Origin: Mycobacterium sp. IS-3022
GTDB lineage: Bacteria; Actinomycetota; Actinomycetes; Mycobacteriales; Mycobacteriaceae
Reading direction: 5' to 3'
DNA length: 64,000 bases
NCBI RefSeq assembly: GCF_001500065.1
Contig: NZ_LQIN01000001.1
Coordinates: 662,326-726,325 of the forward strand
A program made the translations under genes and the position numbers. Positions 9,356 to 18,828 of the stretch are shown piece by piece (within the stretch, counting starts at the first letter, position 1; each line of letters starts with the position of its first letter). The notes beneath the pieces are model-generated. The model had not been told where the DNA came from. It made no database searches and was given only the letters and a program-made list of their open reading frames with translations.

Positions 9356-10150
9356 TCAGCCGGTGACCACGCCCCTGAGGATCAACGCGACCCCGCCGAT
9401 TAAACACATGGCGATCAGAATTTTTCGGTGGTGACTCAAAGCCCAGTCGTGCAGTCGTTGCAGCGTCGCTTGGGTTTTTGTTGGCGCGATCAGACAACTG
9501 ATGAGCGTGATCTCGACGACAACATTGATCCCGATGATGAAGGCGATGCCGGCGGCGATCTGCGCGCCGATTTCGGCTCCCGACGTCACGATGAACGCGA
9601 GGAGTAGTAGACCCGCGTCGGGTTCGATCCCCCCGAATCCGATGCCGATCGCAAAAGCGATCCATAGGGATCCATTCTTCCATCCATCGTGGATGCGCCG
9701 TAGCAGTCGCCGAAATGCAGAATCGCTCTCCGCCGGCGCAGCTTGCGCACGGCTGTAAAGTCGCGAGATCGATTGCGGCACGGGCAGGGTCGCCGCGGGG
9801 GCCGGCCCGTTGCCGCCGGTTGGCGGCAACTCCGCTGGCTGACGCTTGCGGATAAGCGAGTTGGTTACCAATAGCGCGGCGATAAATAGCGCCAGCACAC
9901 CCAAGCCGATTTGAATGTAACGGACGATGGGACTGGTGAAGAAATCGTCTACAAGTGGCTCAAACATCGGCGTGACGTGCAGGAGCGTCAGTGGAACCGA
10001 CACGGCGACGATGCACGCTGTCAGGCAACCGAGCCCGTAAGCGATTAGGTTTTGTATCGGCCGCGGTCGGGAGATCACGAGAAGGGCGATGCCGATACGA
10101 AGCGGGTTGAGCCCGGATAGAAGCCCTAGCACCAAGACTGAGCTCCACAT
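9356..10150 (-). CDS. GAP-family integral membrane protein (GPL-addressing protein-like)
   Basis: A 264-aa polytopic membrane protein of the Gap/Sap family. Members are needed for surface export of GPLs and sulfolipid in mycobacteria. The N-terminus MWSSVLVLGLLSGLNPLRIGI and the following ISRPRPIQNLIAYGLG are typical of the family. About six hydrophobic segments are visible, split by a hydrophilic loop near residues 110-150. The second half ends TQATLQRLHDWALSHHRKILIA, nearly mirrored in the paralog at 45925 (TQAVLQPLHDWALAHRRHVLVA). Probable role is export of the finished or intermediate lipid through the inner membrane. Confidence 0.8.
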   Translation of the reverse strand: MWSSVLVLGLLSGLNPLRIGIALLVISRPRPIQNLIAYGLGCLTACIVAVSVPLTLLHVTPMFEPLVDDFFTSPIVRYIQIGLGVLALFIAALLVTNSLIRKRQPAELPPTGGNGPAPAATLPVPQSISRLYSRAQAAPAESDSAFRRLLRRIHDGWKNGSLWIAFAIGIGFGGIEPDAGLLLLAFIVTSGAEIGAQIAAGIAFIIGINVVVEITLISCLIAPTKTQATLQRLHDWALSHHRKILIAMCLIGGVALILRGVVTG

Positions 10151-10445
10151 GGCGGCAACATTACCGGTTGGACCTCGGTTGCTGCTTTACGGCTTCTTGT
10201 GATCTCGGGATAAGACACCTCGTCGTCGAGCAAGCAGGCCCGCGATGACTTCAGCGCAGCCCACTACTGAGCAGTCGTCGGCCTAACGGACTGATCGCGC
10301 TATTTTGGGTCCCAGAAACCGTGCATGAACGGTGCTCGATTACTCCAGCGAACTCAGCCTTATCGGCACCACCGTGAGTTTGCCGCAACTGATACGATCC
10401 GTCGTCGCGTCGAAGGTATAAATACCGCTAGAAGTACGGTGGAGA

Positions 10446-11762
10446 ATGGACAATGTGCTGGATCCGGTTGATCAGGCCATGTTCGAATTCGGGCGAGTGA
10501 CGGGGATCAGCGTCCTGATTCAATGTGCCTGGGTGTACAACCGCGGTGTCGACATCAATGGTCTGCGCCGGTTCCACGCCCACTTGCACCGTGGGCGGCT
10601 ATCCCGCCGCATCGAACGGTCACCGTTGCCCTTCGGCCGCCATCGCTGGATATCGCCGAACGGATCGCATGACATTGAGTTCGTCGCATCGGACCGACCC
10701 CGTGACCAATTCGATTCCTGGCTCAACGAGCAGGCCAACACCACGCGCATCGATCCCGAGCATGGACCCGGATGGCACCTTGCGGTGCTTCCGTTCGCAG
10801 ACGGTGGCGCCGGCGTCAGCTTGCTGGTCCCACATTGCCTTGCCGACGGCCTCGGGTTAACCGAGGCCGTCGCGGACGCCGCACTTGGTCGCGACGACCC
10901 GGTTAACTGGCCCCGTGCTGCGTCACGCCGACGGTGGCGGGCGGTCCGCGAGGACGCCCGCCAAACCGCACGAGACACCCGCACGATCGGTCGGGCCCTC
11001 GCAGCGGCAATACGGTCGGGCCGGCAAAGCCGCGTCGGCGGCGCACCGCGTTCTGCCGCGCCGCTTGTGCGGTTCGCTGGAACCCCGGAACCCATCACGG
11101 TGCCAATCGCGACCATGCTCATCAACGTCGAGGATTGGGAGGCCCGCGCGCAGTCACTCGGCGGGACCAGCAACGCGCTGCTTGCAGGGATAACTGCCCG
11201 GCTTGCCGAGCGAAGGGGACGCGTCACTGCGGACGGCCTAGTCACCTTGCGGATCCCGCGCAACGAGCGGACAGCCGGCGATACTCGGGGCAACGCGGTC
11301 AGCAATATCGACATCACGGTCGACCCTGCAGTTGTCACGACTGATCTGCGCGGGATTCGGGCCGAAATCAAACGCGCGTTGATTCGCCACCAAGAAGTGC
11401 TGGACGACGAGCGGGCACTGCAGTCACTTGTGCCTTTGCTTCCCAAGCGGCTCCTCAAGAAACTCGGCGGCAATGGGACCAGCGTCGTCGCAACACACCT
11501 GGGCGTCGTCGATCCGGCCGCGACCCGTCCAGATGGCGTGGTCGCCGACCACTTCGCGATGAAAATGCATTATGCGGGGATGACCAAGGAGATGCTGCAT
11601 CGCTTTGGCGGGCTGCAGATCGTTGCGTTCGGAAGTGCTAATGGAGAAGCTTTTTTGATGGTCCATGCGTACCAGACCGGCCGCACGAACTCGAATGACG
11701 ATCTGCGACAAGATGTTTCGAGTGTCCTGAAAGAGTTCGCCCTTACCGGTACGCATCTCTGA
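10446..11762 (+). CDS. WS/DGAT-like (condensation-superfamily) acyltransferase, paralog 2
   Basis: A 438-aa paralog starting MDNVLDPVDQAMF, almost the same as the copy at 55936 (MDNVLDPLDQFTF). This supports the chosen ATG. The catalytic motif is PHCLADG: second His, Asp and Gly of HHxxxDG are present and the first His is Pro. RRIERSPLPFGRHRW and EHGPGWHLAVLPF are shared blocks. A gtf begins 36 bp downstream on the same strand, so the two are probably co-transcribed. The same acyltransferase-gtf pair occurs at 55936-58638. Predicted to esterify an envelope-lipid hydroxyl, perhaps on the sugar added by its partner. That pairing is inference. Confidence 0.75.
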   Translation: MDNVLDPVDQAMFEFGRVTGISVLIQCAWVYNRGVDINGLRRFHAHLHRGRLSRRIERSPLPFGRHRWISPNGSHDIEFVASDRPRDQFDSWLNEQANTTRIDPEHGPGWHLAVLPFADGGAGVSLLVPHCLADGLGLTEAVADAALGRDDPVNWPRAASRRRWRAVREDARQTARDTRTIGRALAAAIRSGRQSRVGGAPRSAAPLVRFAGTPEPITVPIATMLINVEDWEARAQSLGGTSNALLAGITARLAERRGRVTADGLVTLRIPRNERTAGDTRGNAVSNIDITVDPAVVTTDLRGIRAEIKRALIRHQEVLDDERALQSLVPLLPKRLLKKLGGNGTSVVATHLGVVDPAATRPDGVVADHFAMKMHYAGMTKEMLHRFGGLQIVAFGSANGEAFLMVHAYQTGRTNSNDDLRQDVSSVLKEFALTGTHL

Positions 11763-11798
11763 GCGTTTCCGTGTCGACGTCGGACTAGGATTTCCGCG

Positions 11799-13067
11799 AT
11801 GAAATTTGTGGTGGCCTGCTATGGCAGTCGCGGCGACGTCGAGCCCTGTGTCGCCGTCGCGCGCGAGTTGATGCGTCGCGGGCACGACGTGCGCATGGTG
11901 GTCCCTCCGGACCTGGTTGACTTCGCCGAGTCTGTCGGGCTCTCCGCGGTTGCCTGCGGAACAGATATGCGGGAGGTTCTTGACGCGCACCGCAACTTCT
12001 GGAGGAGCTTCTTCCGCAGCCCATGGAGGATCCCGGAGCTCATCAGAACGCGGCGTGAAGTAGGGAAGGCCATATTTCACTCCTGGGAGCAGATGGGCGC
12101 GACGCTGACGTCGCTGGCGGACGAGGCCGACTTGCTGTTCACAGGCCTCAATTTCGAGGACGCTGCTGCCAATGTCGCTCAGTATCACGACATTCCGCTG
12201 GTAACGCTGCACTACTTCCCCTTGCGGGTAAATGGCCAGCTTCTTGCCTTTCTGCCAGCGCGACTGGGCCGCTGGGTAATGCGGGTGTTCTGGTGGGTGT
12301 CGTGGCGGGGGACGAAGAAAATCGAGGATGCGCAGCGCCGTGAATTGGGCCTACCCAAAGCAACCGGTCCCTCACCCCAGCGGATTACCGAAGGCGGGGC
12401 GCTGGAGATCCAGGCCTACGACGAGACCTGCTTTCCGGGGCTCGCAACGGAGTGGGCTGAGCGGCGTGAGCAGCGGCCCTTCGTCGGGGCGTTGACGATG
12501 GAGTTGTCGACGGGTGCCGATGAGGAGGTTGCCTCGTGGGTTGCTGCGGGAGAACCGCCGATTCTCTTTGGCTTTGGCAGTATTCCGATCGAATCTGCGG
12601 CCGACACATTAGCCATGATCGCGGCGGCTTGCGCGCAACTGGGCGAGCGGGCGTTGGTCTGCTCTGCCGGGACCGACTTCGGGGACGCCTCCCATTTGGA
12701 ACATGTCAAGGTGGTGGGCACGGTGAACTACGCGACCGTCTTTCCGACCTGTCGCGCGGTTGTCCACCACGGCGGCGCAGGCACGACTGCTGCAGGCCTG
12801 CGAGCGGGGGTGCCGACGTTGATCCTCTCGACCGACCTCGATCAATCACTCTGGGGCGTCCGCGTCAAACGGTTAAAAGTCGGTACTGCTCGGCGCTTTT
12901 CGACCACTACTCGAGAAACACTCGTTGCCGACCTGCGCACTATCCTCACTCCCGAGTACCTGGCCCGGGCCGGCGAGATTGCGGCTCGTATGACCAAACC
13001 CGCCGAAAGCGTGTCGGCCGCGGCCGACCTTGTAGAAGCCTTCGCGCGCCGACGAAGCGTCGGCTGA
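11799..13067 (+). CDS. UGT-type glycosyltransferase (GPL Gtf family)
   Basis: A 422-aa Gtf paralog with N-terminus MKFVVACYGSRGDVEP and donor motif VVHHGGAGTT followed by DLDQSLW. It has FGFGSIPIES, the conserved glycine-rich strand of the C-terminal domain. It lies 36 bp after an acyltransferase paralog and 78 bp before the Fmt-like methyltransferase, all on the plus strand, so an acylation-glycosylation-methylation operon is likely. Substrate not assignable. Confidence 0.9.
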   Translation: MKFVVACYGSRGDVEPCVAVARELMRRGHDVRMVVPPDLVDFAESVGLSAVACGTDMREVLDAHRNFWRSFFRSPWRIPELIRTRREVGKAIFHSWEQMGATLTSLADEADLLFTGLNFEDAAANVAQYHDIPLVTLHYFPLRVNGQLLAFLPARLGRWVMRVFWWVSWRGTKKIEDAQRRELGLPKATGPSPQRITEGGALEIQAYDETCFPGLATEWAERREQRPFVGALTMELSTGADEEVASWVAAGEPPILFGFGSIPIESAADTLAMIAAACAQLGERALVCSAGTDFGDASHLEHVKVVGTVNYATVFPTCRAVVHHGGAGTTAAGLRAGVPTLILSTDLDQSLWGVRVKRLKVGTARRFSTTTRETLVADLRTILTPEYLARAGEIAARMTKPAESVSAAADLVEAFARRRSVG

Positions 13068-13145
13068 TTGCCGTACCGATCGCGTCGGCCGCACCTCGAT
13101 GCGACATTTGCTGCTACCGAGGTGATCGACAAGTAGCATGCCTAA

Positions 13146-13985
13146 ATGACCTCCAATACCCCAGGTGCACCGGGTGTGCTCGAGCGGGGCATTCTAGCGG
13201 TCGTTCGCGGCGCGCAGAAGCGGTTCTACCCTTACCTGACCCGCCGCGTCGACGACAATGTCGTCTTCCTCAACTATGGCTACGAAGAAGATCCGCCGAT
13301 GGGCCTGGAACTGGATGCCGCCGACGAGCCCGAGCGCTACCCGATCCAGCTGTATCACGCCACCGCCACCCAGGCGGACGGGCTTGCTGGCAAGCGGGTG
13401 CTGGAGGTTGGCTGCGGACACGGCGGCGGCGCCTCGTATCTGGCGCGCACAATGGCCCCGGCCTCGTATGTGGGGCTTGACCTCAACGCCGCCGGTATCG
13501 CGTTCTGTCGCCGCCGCCATCAGGTGCCGGGCTTGGAGTTTGTGCACGGCGATGCCGAAAACCTGCCCTTCCCCGCAGAGTCCTTCGATGTGGTGATCAA
13601 TGTCGAGTCCGCGCACTGCTACCCACACTTCGATCGATTCCTCGCTGAGGTTGCCCGGGTGCTACGCCCCGGCGGCGCGTTCCTGTATACCGATGTGCAC
13701 CATGCTGACTGGGCGGCTCAAGGGAAGGCGGCCCTCGAGAGCGTCCCTGGTATGTCGGTGGTGTCACAGCGCCACATCGACGCCGAGGTACTGCGGGGAA
13801 TGACACTGAATTCAGAGCGCATGCAAGCCTCCATGGCGAAGGCGGCGCCGCGTTTCCTGCAGCGTTGGGTACGCGACGGGTTACCGGTTTATGGGTCGGC
13901 GATATACCGGAACGTCCAGAGCGGACGAGACCAATACTGGATGTACTGTCTGGTCAAGGCGACGACAGTGGATGACCGTACTTAG
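13146..13985 (+). CDS. Fmt/Rv2952-like SAM O-methyltransferase
   Basis: A 279-aa methyltransferase closely resembling the mycobacterial Rv2952 (phthiotriol methyltransferase) and GPL Fmt group. RVLEVGCGHGGGASYLARTM is SAM motif I (from about residue 84). GDAENLPFPAESFDVVINVE, SHCYPHF-like (AHCYPHF) and VARVLRPGGAFLYTD follow in the family order, and EEDPPMGLELDAADEPER is a subgroup signature upstream of the fold. In GPL biosynthesis Fmt methylates the 3-hydroxyl of the N-linked fatty acid, and related enzymes methylate sugars. A role on fatty acid or sugar is likely, but which one cannot be settled from sequence. It sits between two gtf genes on the same strand. Confidence 0.8.
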   Translation: MTSNTPGAPGVLERGILAVVRGAQKRFYPYLTRRVDDNVVFLNYGYEEDPPMGLELDAADEPERYPIQLYHATATQADGLAGKRVLEVGCGHGGGASYLARTMAPASYVGLDLNAAGIAFCRRRHQVPGLEFVHGDAENLPFPAESFDVVINVESAHCYPHFDRFLAEVARVLRPGGAFLYTDVHHADWAAQGKAALESVPGMSVVSQRHIDAEVLRGMTLNSERMQASMAKAAPRFLQRWVRDGLPVYGSAIYRNVQSGRDQYWMYCLVKATTVDDRT

Positions 13986-14050
13986 CCACCTTGATCAGCC
14001 GATGGTGCCGACAACCGATGCGCGCATCAGAAGTGAGGACCAAATCTGCG

Positions 14051-15319
14051 ATGAAATTTGTGCTGGCCTGCTATGGAACTCGCGGCGATATCGAGCCCGG
14101 CGTCGTCCTCGGGCGTGAGCTGGTTCGCAGGGGGCATGAGGTCCGGATGGCTGTCGCACCCGACATGGTTGCGGGAGTTGAGGCGGCTGGGCTTCCTGCG
14201 GTCGGGTACGGCCTGGATACACAGGCCGAGATCGACACACACCGCGACTTCTGGACGTCGCTCTTCCGCAACTTCTGGAAGCTTCGCGAGGTCACCAAGT
14301 TGTGGCGAGAACTTTGGGACCGCGGCATCCAGTCAAGCGAGGAGATGAGTAGGACGCTTGTTTCGCTAGCAGACGGCGCCGATCTGCTAGTCACCGGCAT
14401 AAGTTTCCAGGAGGGTGCGGCGAATGTCGCCGAGTACTACGACATTCCGCTGGTCACCCTGCACACGTTCCCAGTGCGGGCCCACGGCTACCTTCTTCCC
14501 TTCCTTCCGGCGCCGGTGGGCCGCTCCGCAATGTCTCTGTTCTGGTGGCTGCATTGGCGCATGACGAAGAAGTTCGAGGACACGCAGCGGCGAGAACTCG
14601 GTCTGCCGAAGACCACCGCGCCCTCATGGCGTCGGATCGCGGAACGCGGTTCCTTGGAAATCCAAGCTTACGATGGGATCTGCTTTCCGGGCCTGGCAGC
14701 CGAATGGGCAGAATACGGAGCTCAGCGGCCGTTTGTTGGCGCATTGACGATGGAGTCGCCGACGGATGCGGACGAGGAGGTCGCGTCGTGGATTGCCGCG
14801 GGGACGCCGCCGATTCTGTTCGGGTTCGGGAGTATCCCGGTCGCATCTCCCGCCGACACGCTCGCAATGATCGGCGAGGCTTGCATGCAATTGGGCAAAC
14901 GAGCGTTGGTTTGCTCGGCATGGAGTGACTTCAGCGACATCCCCCATTTCGAGCACGTCAAGGTTGTCGAGGGGGTGGACTTCGAGGCGATTTTTCCCGT
15001 CTGCCGCGCAGTTGTGCACCACGGTGGCGCGGGTACCACCGCCGTGAGCCTGCGTGCAGGGGTTCCCACGTTGATCCTTTGGACATGGCCCGACCAGTCG
15101 CTCAGAGGAGGCGCGGTGAAACGGCTGAGGGTCGGGACCTCCAGGCGCTTTTCGTCCATCGACCTCGAGACTCTCGTCGATGATCTGCGCACCATTCTCG
15201 CCCCCGAATATCTCTATCGGGCCCGCGAAGTCGGCCCCCAGATAACCAAGCCCGCCGAAAGCATCGCGGTAGCGACCGATCTCGTGGAAGACCGCGCCCG
15301 CCTCGGGCGTGTTGGGTGA
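14051..15319 (+). CDS. UGT-type glycosyltransferase (GPL Gtf family)
   Basis: A 422-aa Gtf paralog. The frame opens at 13991 but ATG 14051 is preferred: it gives the family N-terminus MKFVLACYGTRGDIEP and the same TCTGCGATG start context as other copies. The donor motif VVHHGGAGTT is followed by WPDQSLR. The downstream gtf pseudogene (16935-17367) is most similar to this copy, for example VEGVDFEAIF and WPDQSLR in both. Acceptor-binding N-terminal half has EIDTHRDFWTSLFRNFW. Function as a GPL or related glycolipid glycosyltransferase; sugar unknown. Confidence 0.9.
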   Translation: MKFVLACYGTRGDIEPGVVLGRELVRRGHEVRMAVAPDMVAGVEAAGLPAVGYGLDTQAEIDTHRDFWTSLFRNFWKLREVTKLWRELWDRGIQSSEEMSRTLVSLADGADLLVTGISFQEGAANVAEYYDIPLVTLHTFPVRAHGYLLPFLPAPVGRSAMSLFWWLHWRMTKKFEDTQRRELGLPKTTAPSWRRIAERGSLEIQAYDGICFPGLAAEWAEYGAQRPFVGALTMESPTDADEEVASWIAAGTPPILFGFGSIPVASPADTLAMIGEACMQLGKRALVCSAWSDFSDIPHFEHVKVVEGVDFEAIFPVCRAVVHHGGAGTTAVSLRAGVPTLILWTWPDQSLRGGAVKRLRVGTSRRFSSIDLETLVDDLRTILAPEYLYRAREVGPQITKPAESIAVATDLVEDRARLGRVG

Positions 15320-15758
15320 GATCCGCACGATGAGGGACATACGAGCCCCGGGGTGAGTGCCCAGTTGCTATGGAGTGGCGCCGCAACGCAGATTCTGATA
15401 TGGATAGTTAGTAGCGACGTAGATCGCGGGGGTCTCGGCTGCGCCGAGGGGGAATAAGAGCAGGGTCTAGTTCGGATTAGCTGGCACTTGCCGCTGGTCG
15501 AACTGCAAGGGGGGACGTTGTCCAGAGTTGGCACGCTTTTGGAGAAGTGCTTTGTCCGCTTTCGCCGCACTTCGGTAGCGGCAGCGTCATCGGCGGATTC
15601 TGATCGTATGCCCAGTTTATGCACACCGCATCACCGGCACTGACGTCACGACTTTACAGCGGACCACCACCGGAGGTGACGGTCTCGACCGCTGTCGACA
15701 TCGCGCTGTCCCATTTGTTTCACATTAAACATGCAGAAGACGGAACGGTACGGTACTG
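15320..15758. other. Intergenic region upstream of an acetyltransferase
   Basis: A 439-bp stretch with no gene I can support. It presumably holds the promoter of the acyltransferase-3 gene at 15759. The sequence becomes AT-richer near 15715-15740 (TTTGTTTCACATTAAACATG), which may be promoter sequence, but I cannot place -35/-10 boxes with confidence. Confidence 0.3.
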
Positions 15759-16871
15759 ATGGCTGAACGGGCGAGCCTCGGGGAAGCATTCGATCCCCGA
15801 AACAACGCACTCAACACCTGGCGACTGATCCTCGCGTCAGGAGTGATCCTCGTCCACGCCTACCTCTTCATCACCCGTCACGTCCCCACTGGGCAGTTCC
15901 TCGGCGACATATGGGTCGACGGGTTTTTTGCCATCTCCGGTTTTCTCATCACCGGAAGCTGGCTCAACAAACGCAAATCTCGCACGTATTTCGCTGCTCG
16001 CGCACTACGGATTTTCCCCGCTCTGTGGGTATGCCTCATCGTCATCGCGTTTATCCTCGCGCCTGCGACCGGCACCGTGAAACTCGCCTCGCAAATCGGG
16101 TTCGTCCTGAAAAACGGCACTCTCTTCCCGATACAACCAGACATAGACGGAACGCCCACTCAAACCCATTACCACATCTGGAACGGCTCCCTATGGACCC
16201 TGCTCTTTGAGGCCCTGTTCTACTGCCTCGTCGCCGCACTGGGAGCTGCTGGACTGGTGCGCAGATGGTTTATCTCCGCGGCCTTCGCGGCGACGTTGAC
16301 GTGGACGGTTCTGCTCGTGATTTACCTGCCCCCGGCAAGCTTCTTCCGGCACATGCTCGAAAGCGGACAACCCGTCGGCCCGACCGACTTTCTGATGCTG
16401 ATCCAAGCCATCACGGCGCGCCTTCTGATCATGTTCCTGGCCGGCGCTCTGCTCTATGTGTACCGCGACAAGATTCCCGCCAATTGGACATTCGTGGCGG
16501 TAAGTGCAGCCATCTTCGCCGCCTCCATGTGGCTGCCGGACTACCGGCTGGTCGGCGCCATACCGCTTGCCTACTTACTGATCGTTTCCGGCGCACTTAT
16601 CCGCCACAAACGGCTGCAGCTACGCAACGATCTTTCCTACGGCACTTACATTTACTCTTTTCCACTCCAACAAGTACTCCTCATCGTCGGCCTGAGGGTC
16701 CCTCCTTTAGTGTTTGCCGTCATTTCCACCGCAGTCACACTCCCAGTAGCCGCACTGAGCTGGTTTTTGATTGAGAAACCCGCCCTATCCCTGAAGCGGC
16801 GAATCGAACGCCGCGAGAAGGCGCCCGAAACAAAGCCCACACGTAATGTGGCCGAGCGCACTCGGCAATAA
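15759..16871 (+). CDS. Acyltransferase-3 family membrane O-acetyltransferase (Atf-like)
   Basis: A 370-aa integral membrane protein of the acyltransferase-3 family, as are the GPL Atf acetyltransferases. The N-terminal helix holds the conserved His in GVILVHAYLF. It is followed by WVDGFFAISGFLITGSWL, the family signature, and by RTYFAARALRIFPALW. About ten membrane helices are visible, and a basic tail ends the protein. Members move an acetyl group to hydroxyls of surface sugars at the cytoplasmic membrane. It has a close paralog at 20184 that shares the start EAFDPRNNALNTWRL / QVFDPRNNALNAWRL. The target is probably a GPL sugar. Confidence 0.8.
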   Translation: MAERASLGEAFDPRNNALNTWRLILASGVILVHAYLFITRHVPTGQFLGDIWVDGFFAISGFLITGSWLNKRKSRTYFAARALRIFPALWVCLIVIAFILAPATGTVKLASQIGFVLKNGTLFPIQPDIDGTPTQTHYHIWNGSLWTLLFEALFYCLVAALGAAGLVRRWFISAAFAATLTWTVLLVIYLPPASFFRHMLESGQPVGPTDFLMLIQAITARLLIMFLAGALLYVYRDKIPANWTFVAVSAAIFAASMWLPDYRLVGAIPLAYLLIVSGALIRHKRLQLRNDLSYGTYIYSFPLQQVLLIVGLRVPPLVFAVISTAVTLPVAALSWFLIEKPALSLKRRIERREKAPETKPTRNVAERTRQ

Positions 16872-16934
16872 CAACCTGGCAACGAAGTTGCAATTTGTGC
16901 CATCTGCCCGCGTGGCTCGGCCGTTCCGCATGAC

Positions 16935-17367
16935 GGACTTCGGTGGCTGCATCGGCGCCGGAGGACGCGCAGCGCCGTGAACTCCGCCTCCGGAAGCGAC
17001 AGCCCCGCGAGTCGAGGTTGTTCCGGGTGTGGCTTTCGAGGCGATCTCGCGCTCTGTCGTGCGGTTGAGGATCACCGTGGCGCGGGCACCACGGCCATAA
17101 GCCCACGCGAAGGGATCCCGTGCTGATCCTCTGATGTGGCCGGGTCAGTCGCTGAGGGAGGCGCGGTCAGACGCCTCAAACTGGCCACTGCCAGGCGATT
17201 CTCATCCACTAACCTGGACACGATCCTCAACGACGCGCGCCTTTTTCTTACCCAAATCCCGGGTCCGAGCCCCTGAGATAGCGCCTCCAACAACCAAACC
17301 CGCCGAAAGCATTGCGGCTGTCACCCAACTTGTAGAAGATTATGCAAGCTCCGGACGTGTTAGCTGA
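16935..17367 (+). pseudogene. Degraded gtf glycosyltransferase pseudogene
   Basis: This stretch between two intact genes translates, with frame changes, into scattered pieces of a Gtf. EDAQRREL at about 16962 matches the EDTQRREL of intact copies. A region near 17016-17095 matches KVVEGVDFEAIF...VVHHGGAGTT. From about 17134 to the TGA at 17365-17367, WPGQSLR..., then TKPAESIAAVTQLVED and a GRVS end match the normal C-terminus (TKPAESIAVATDLVED, GRVG). The middle of the gene, roughly 500 bp between the EDTQRREL and KVVEGV regions, is deleted, as is most of the N-terminal half. Closest copy in the window is 14051-15319. Confidence 0.8.
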
Positions 17368-17508
17368 TCAATAGGGGGACCGTCTTGGTGGTCATCGAAC
17401 GGCTGAATATTCAATGTCCCGGCTTACTGCCCGCGAAACCTTGGAGCGGCTGCGAAGCTAGCACTGTCTTTCGAGAGTGCGCGCGGAGGTGACGAATAGG
17501 GGCTCCCG

Positions 17509-18783
17509 ATGAAGTTCGTTCTGGCGAGTTGGGGGAGTCGTGGCGATATCGAGCCTTTCGCCGCGGTCGGCCGTGAGCTTCTGGACCGGGGGCACGATGT
17601 TCAGCTGGCGGTCTCGCCAGACATGGTTGGCTTCGTATCGGCGGTCGGCCTTCCGGCGGTCCCCTACGGGCCGAATGTGCAACCGATAGCGCACGCGCAC
17701 CGCGCCTACTGGACATGTCTCTTTCGCAACTTTTGGAAGCTCCAGGAGATGAGCAGGTTGCGGGCTGAAGTTTGGAACCCAATAGCCGAGTGCTGGCAGG
17801 AGATGAGTCAAACGCTCATGTCGGTGGCGGATGGGGCCGACCTGCTTTTCACCGGCTTGAACATCGAAGACATTGCTGCCAATGTCGCCGAATACTACGG
17901 TATTCCATTGGCCACGCAACATTGGTTCCCGCTGCGGCCGAACGGTCAGCTGTTGTCATTTCTCCCAGCGCCAATGACGCGCAGCGCAATACGGGCCTTC
18001 TGGTGGCTATCTTGGCGCGGCACGAAGACACTCGAAGACACGCAGCGCCGAGCGCTCGGCTTATCAGAGGCACGATGTTCTGGGATTCGGCGAATCACTG
18101 AACGTGGATCCCTCGAAATCCAAGCGTACGATGATTTTTTCTTTCCTGGCCTCAAGACCGAATGGACCAAATTCAACGACCAACGTCCCTTCGTTGGAAC
18201 GCTCACAATGGAGTTGCCCACAGAAGCCGATGAGGATGTCCTGTCCTGGATTTCCGCGGGGACGCCGCCGATTTTCTTCGGCTTCGGCAGCATCCCAGTC
18301 GAATCCCCGGCAGAGACGCTCGCGAAGATCGACACGGCTTGTGCGCAATTGGATGAACGGGCACTCGTTTGTGCTGCGTCGAGCGACTTTAGCAGCGTCG
18401 CCAATTTCGAGAGGGTCAAAGTCGTGCAGACAATGAATTACGCGTCCATCTTTCCGGCCTGCCGTGCGGTAGTGCACCACGGAGCTCCGGGGACCACAGC
18501 AGCAGGCCTGCGAGCCGGAGTCCCCGCACTGATCCTCTCGACGGACATCGATCAGACCGTCTGGGGAGCCGCAGTAAAGCGGATGCAGGTGGGCACCGCT
18601 CGACACTTTTCTACCGCTACACAGGAAACGCTGATTGCGGATCTGCGCACTATTCTCGCACCTGAGTACGCTGCTAGGGCGCGCGAGATTGCGGCTCGGA
18701 TGAGCAAGCCAACCGAAAGCGTGATGGCGGCAGCTGATCTCGTCGAGGACTTCGCCCGCCATGGCGCAGCAAGGCAGCGGTAG
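17509..18783 (+). CDS. UGT-type glycosyltransferase (GPL Gtf family), variant donor loop
   Basis: A 424-aa Gtf paralog with N-terminus MKFVLASWGSRGDIEP. The C-terminal half has FGFGSIPVESP and DIDQTVW. The donor-binding loop reads VVHHGAPGTT, where all six other intact copies read HHGG(S/A/T)GTT. The gene is otherwise full length and uninterrupted, so the change may alter donor preference or reduce activity. It lies just after the gtf pseudogene, which suggests a local tandem duplication followed by loss of one copy. It is convergent with the epimerase at 18829. Confidence 0.85.
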   Translation: MKFVLASWGSRGDIEPFAAVGRELLDRGHDVQLAVSPDMVGFVSAVGLPAVPYGPNVQPIAHAHRAYWTCLFRNFWKLQEMSRLRAEVWNPIAECWQEMSQTLMSVADGADLLFTGLNIEDIAANVAEYYGIPLATQHWFPLRPNGQLLSFLPAPMTRSAIRAFWWLSWRGTKTLEDTQRRALGLSEARCSGIRRITERGSLEIQAYDDFFFPGLKTEWTKFNDQRPFVGTLTMELPTEADEDVLSWISAGTPPIFFGFGSIPVESPAETLAKIDTACAQLDERALVCAASSDFSSVANFERVKVVQTMNYASIFPACRAVVHHGAPGTTAAGLRAGVPALILSTDIDQTVWGAAVKRMQVGTARHFSTATQETLIADLRTILAPEYAARAREIAARMSKPTESVMAAADLVEDFARHGAARQR

Positions 18784-18828
18784 GTGGCGGGTGATAATCG
18801 TTGCTGCCGCCATATCGTGCGCCACGCA

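Noticed and set aside
13991..14050. N-terminal extension of the Gtf
   Set aside because: All paralogs begin at the MKF(V/A)LA motif; the extension has no counterpart. The same applies to 57316-57369.
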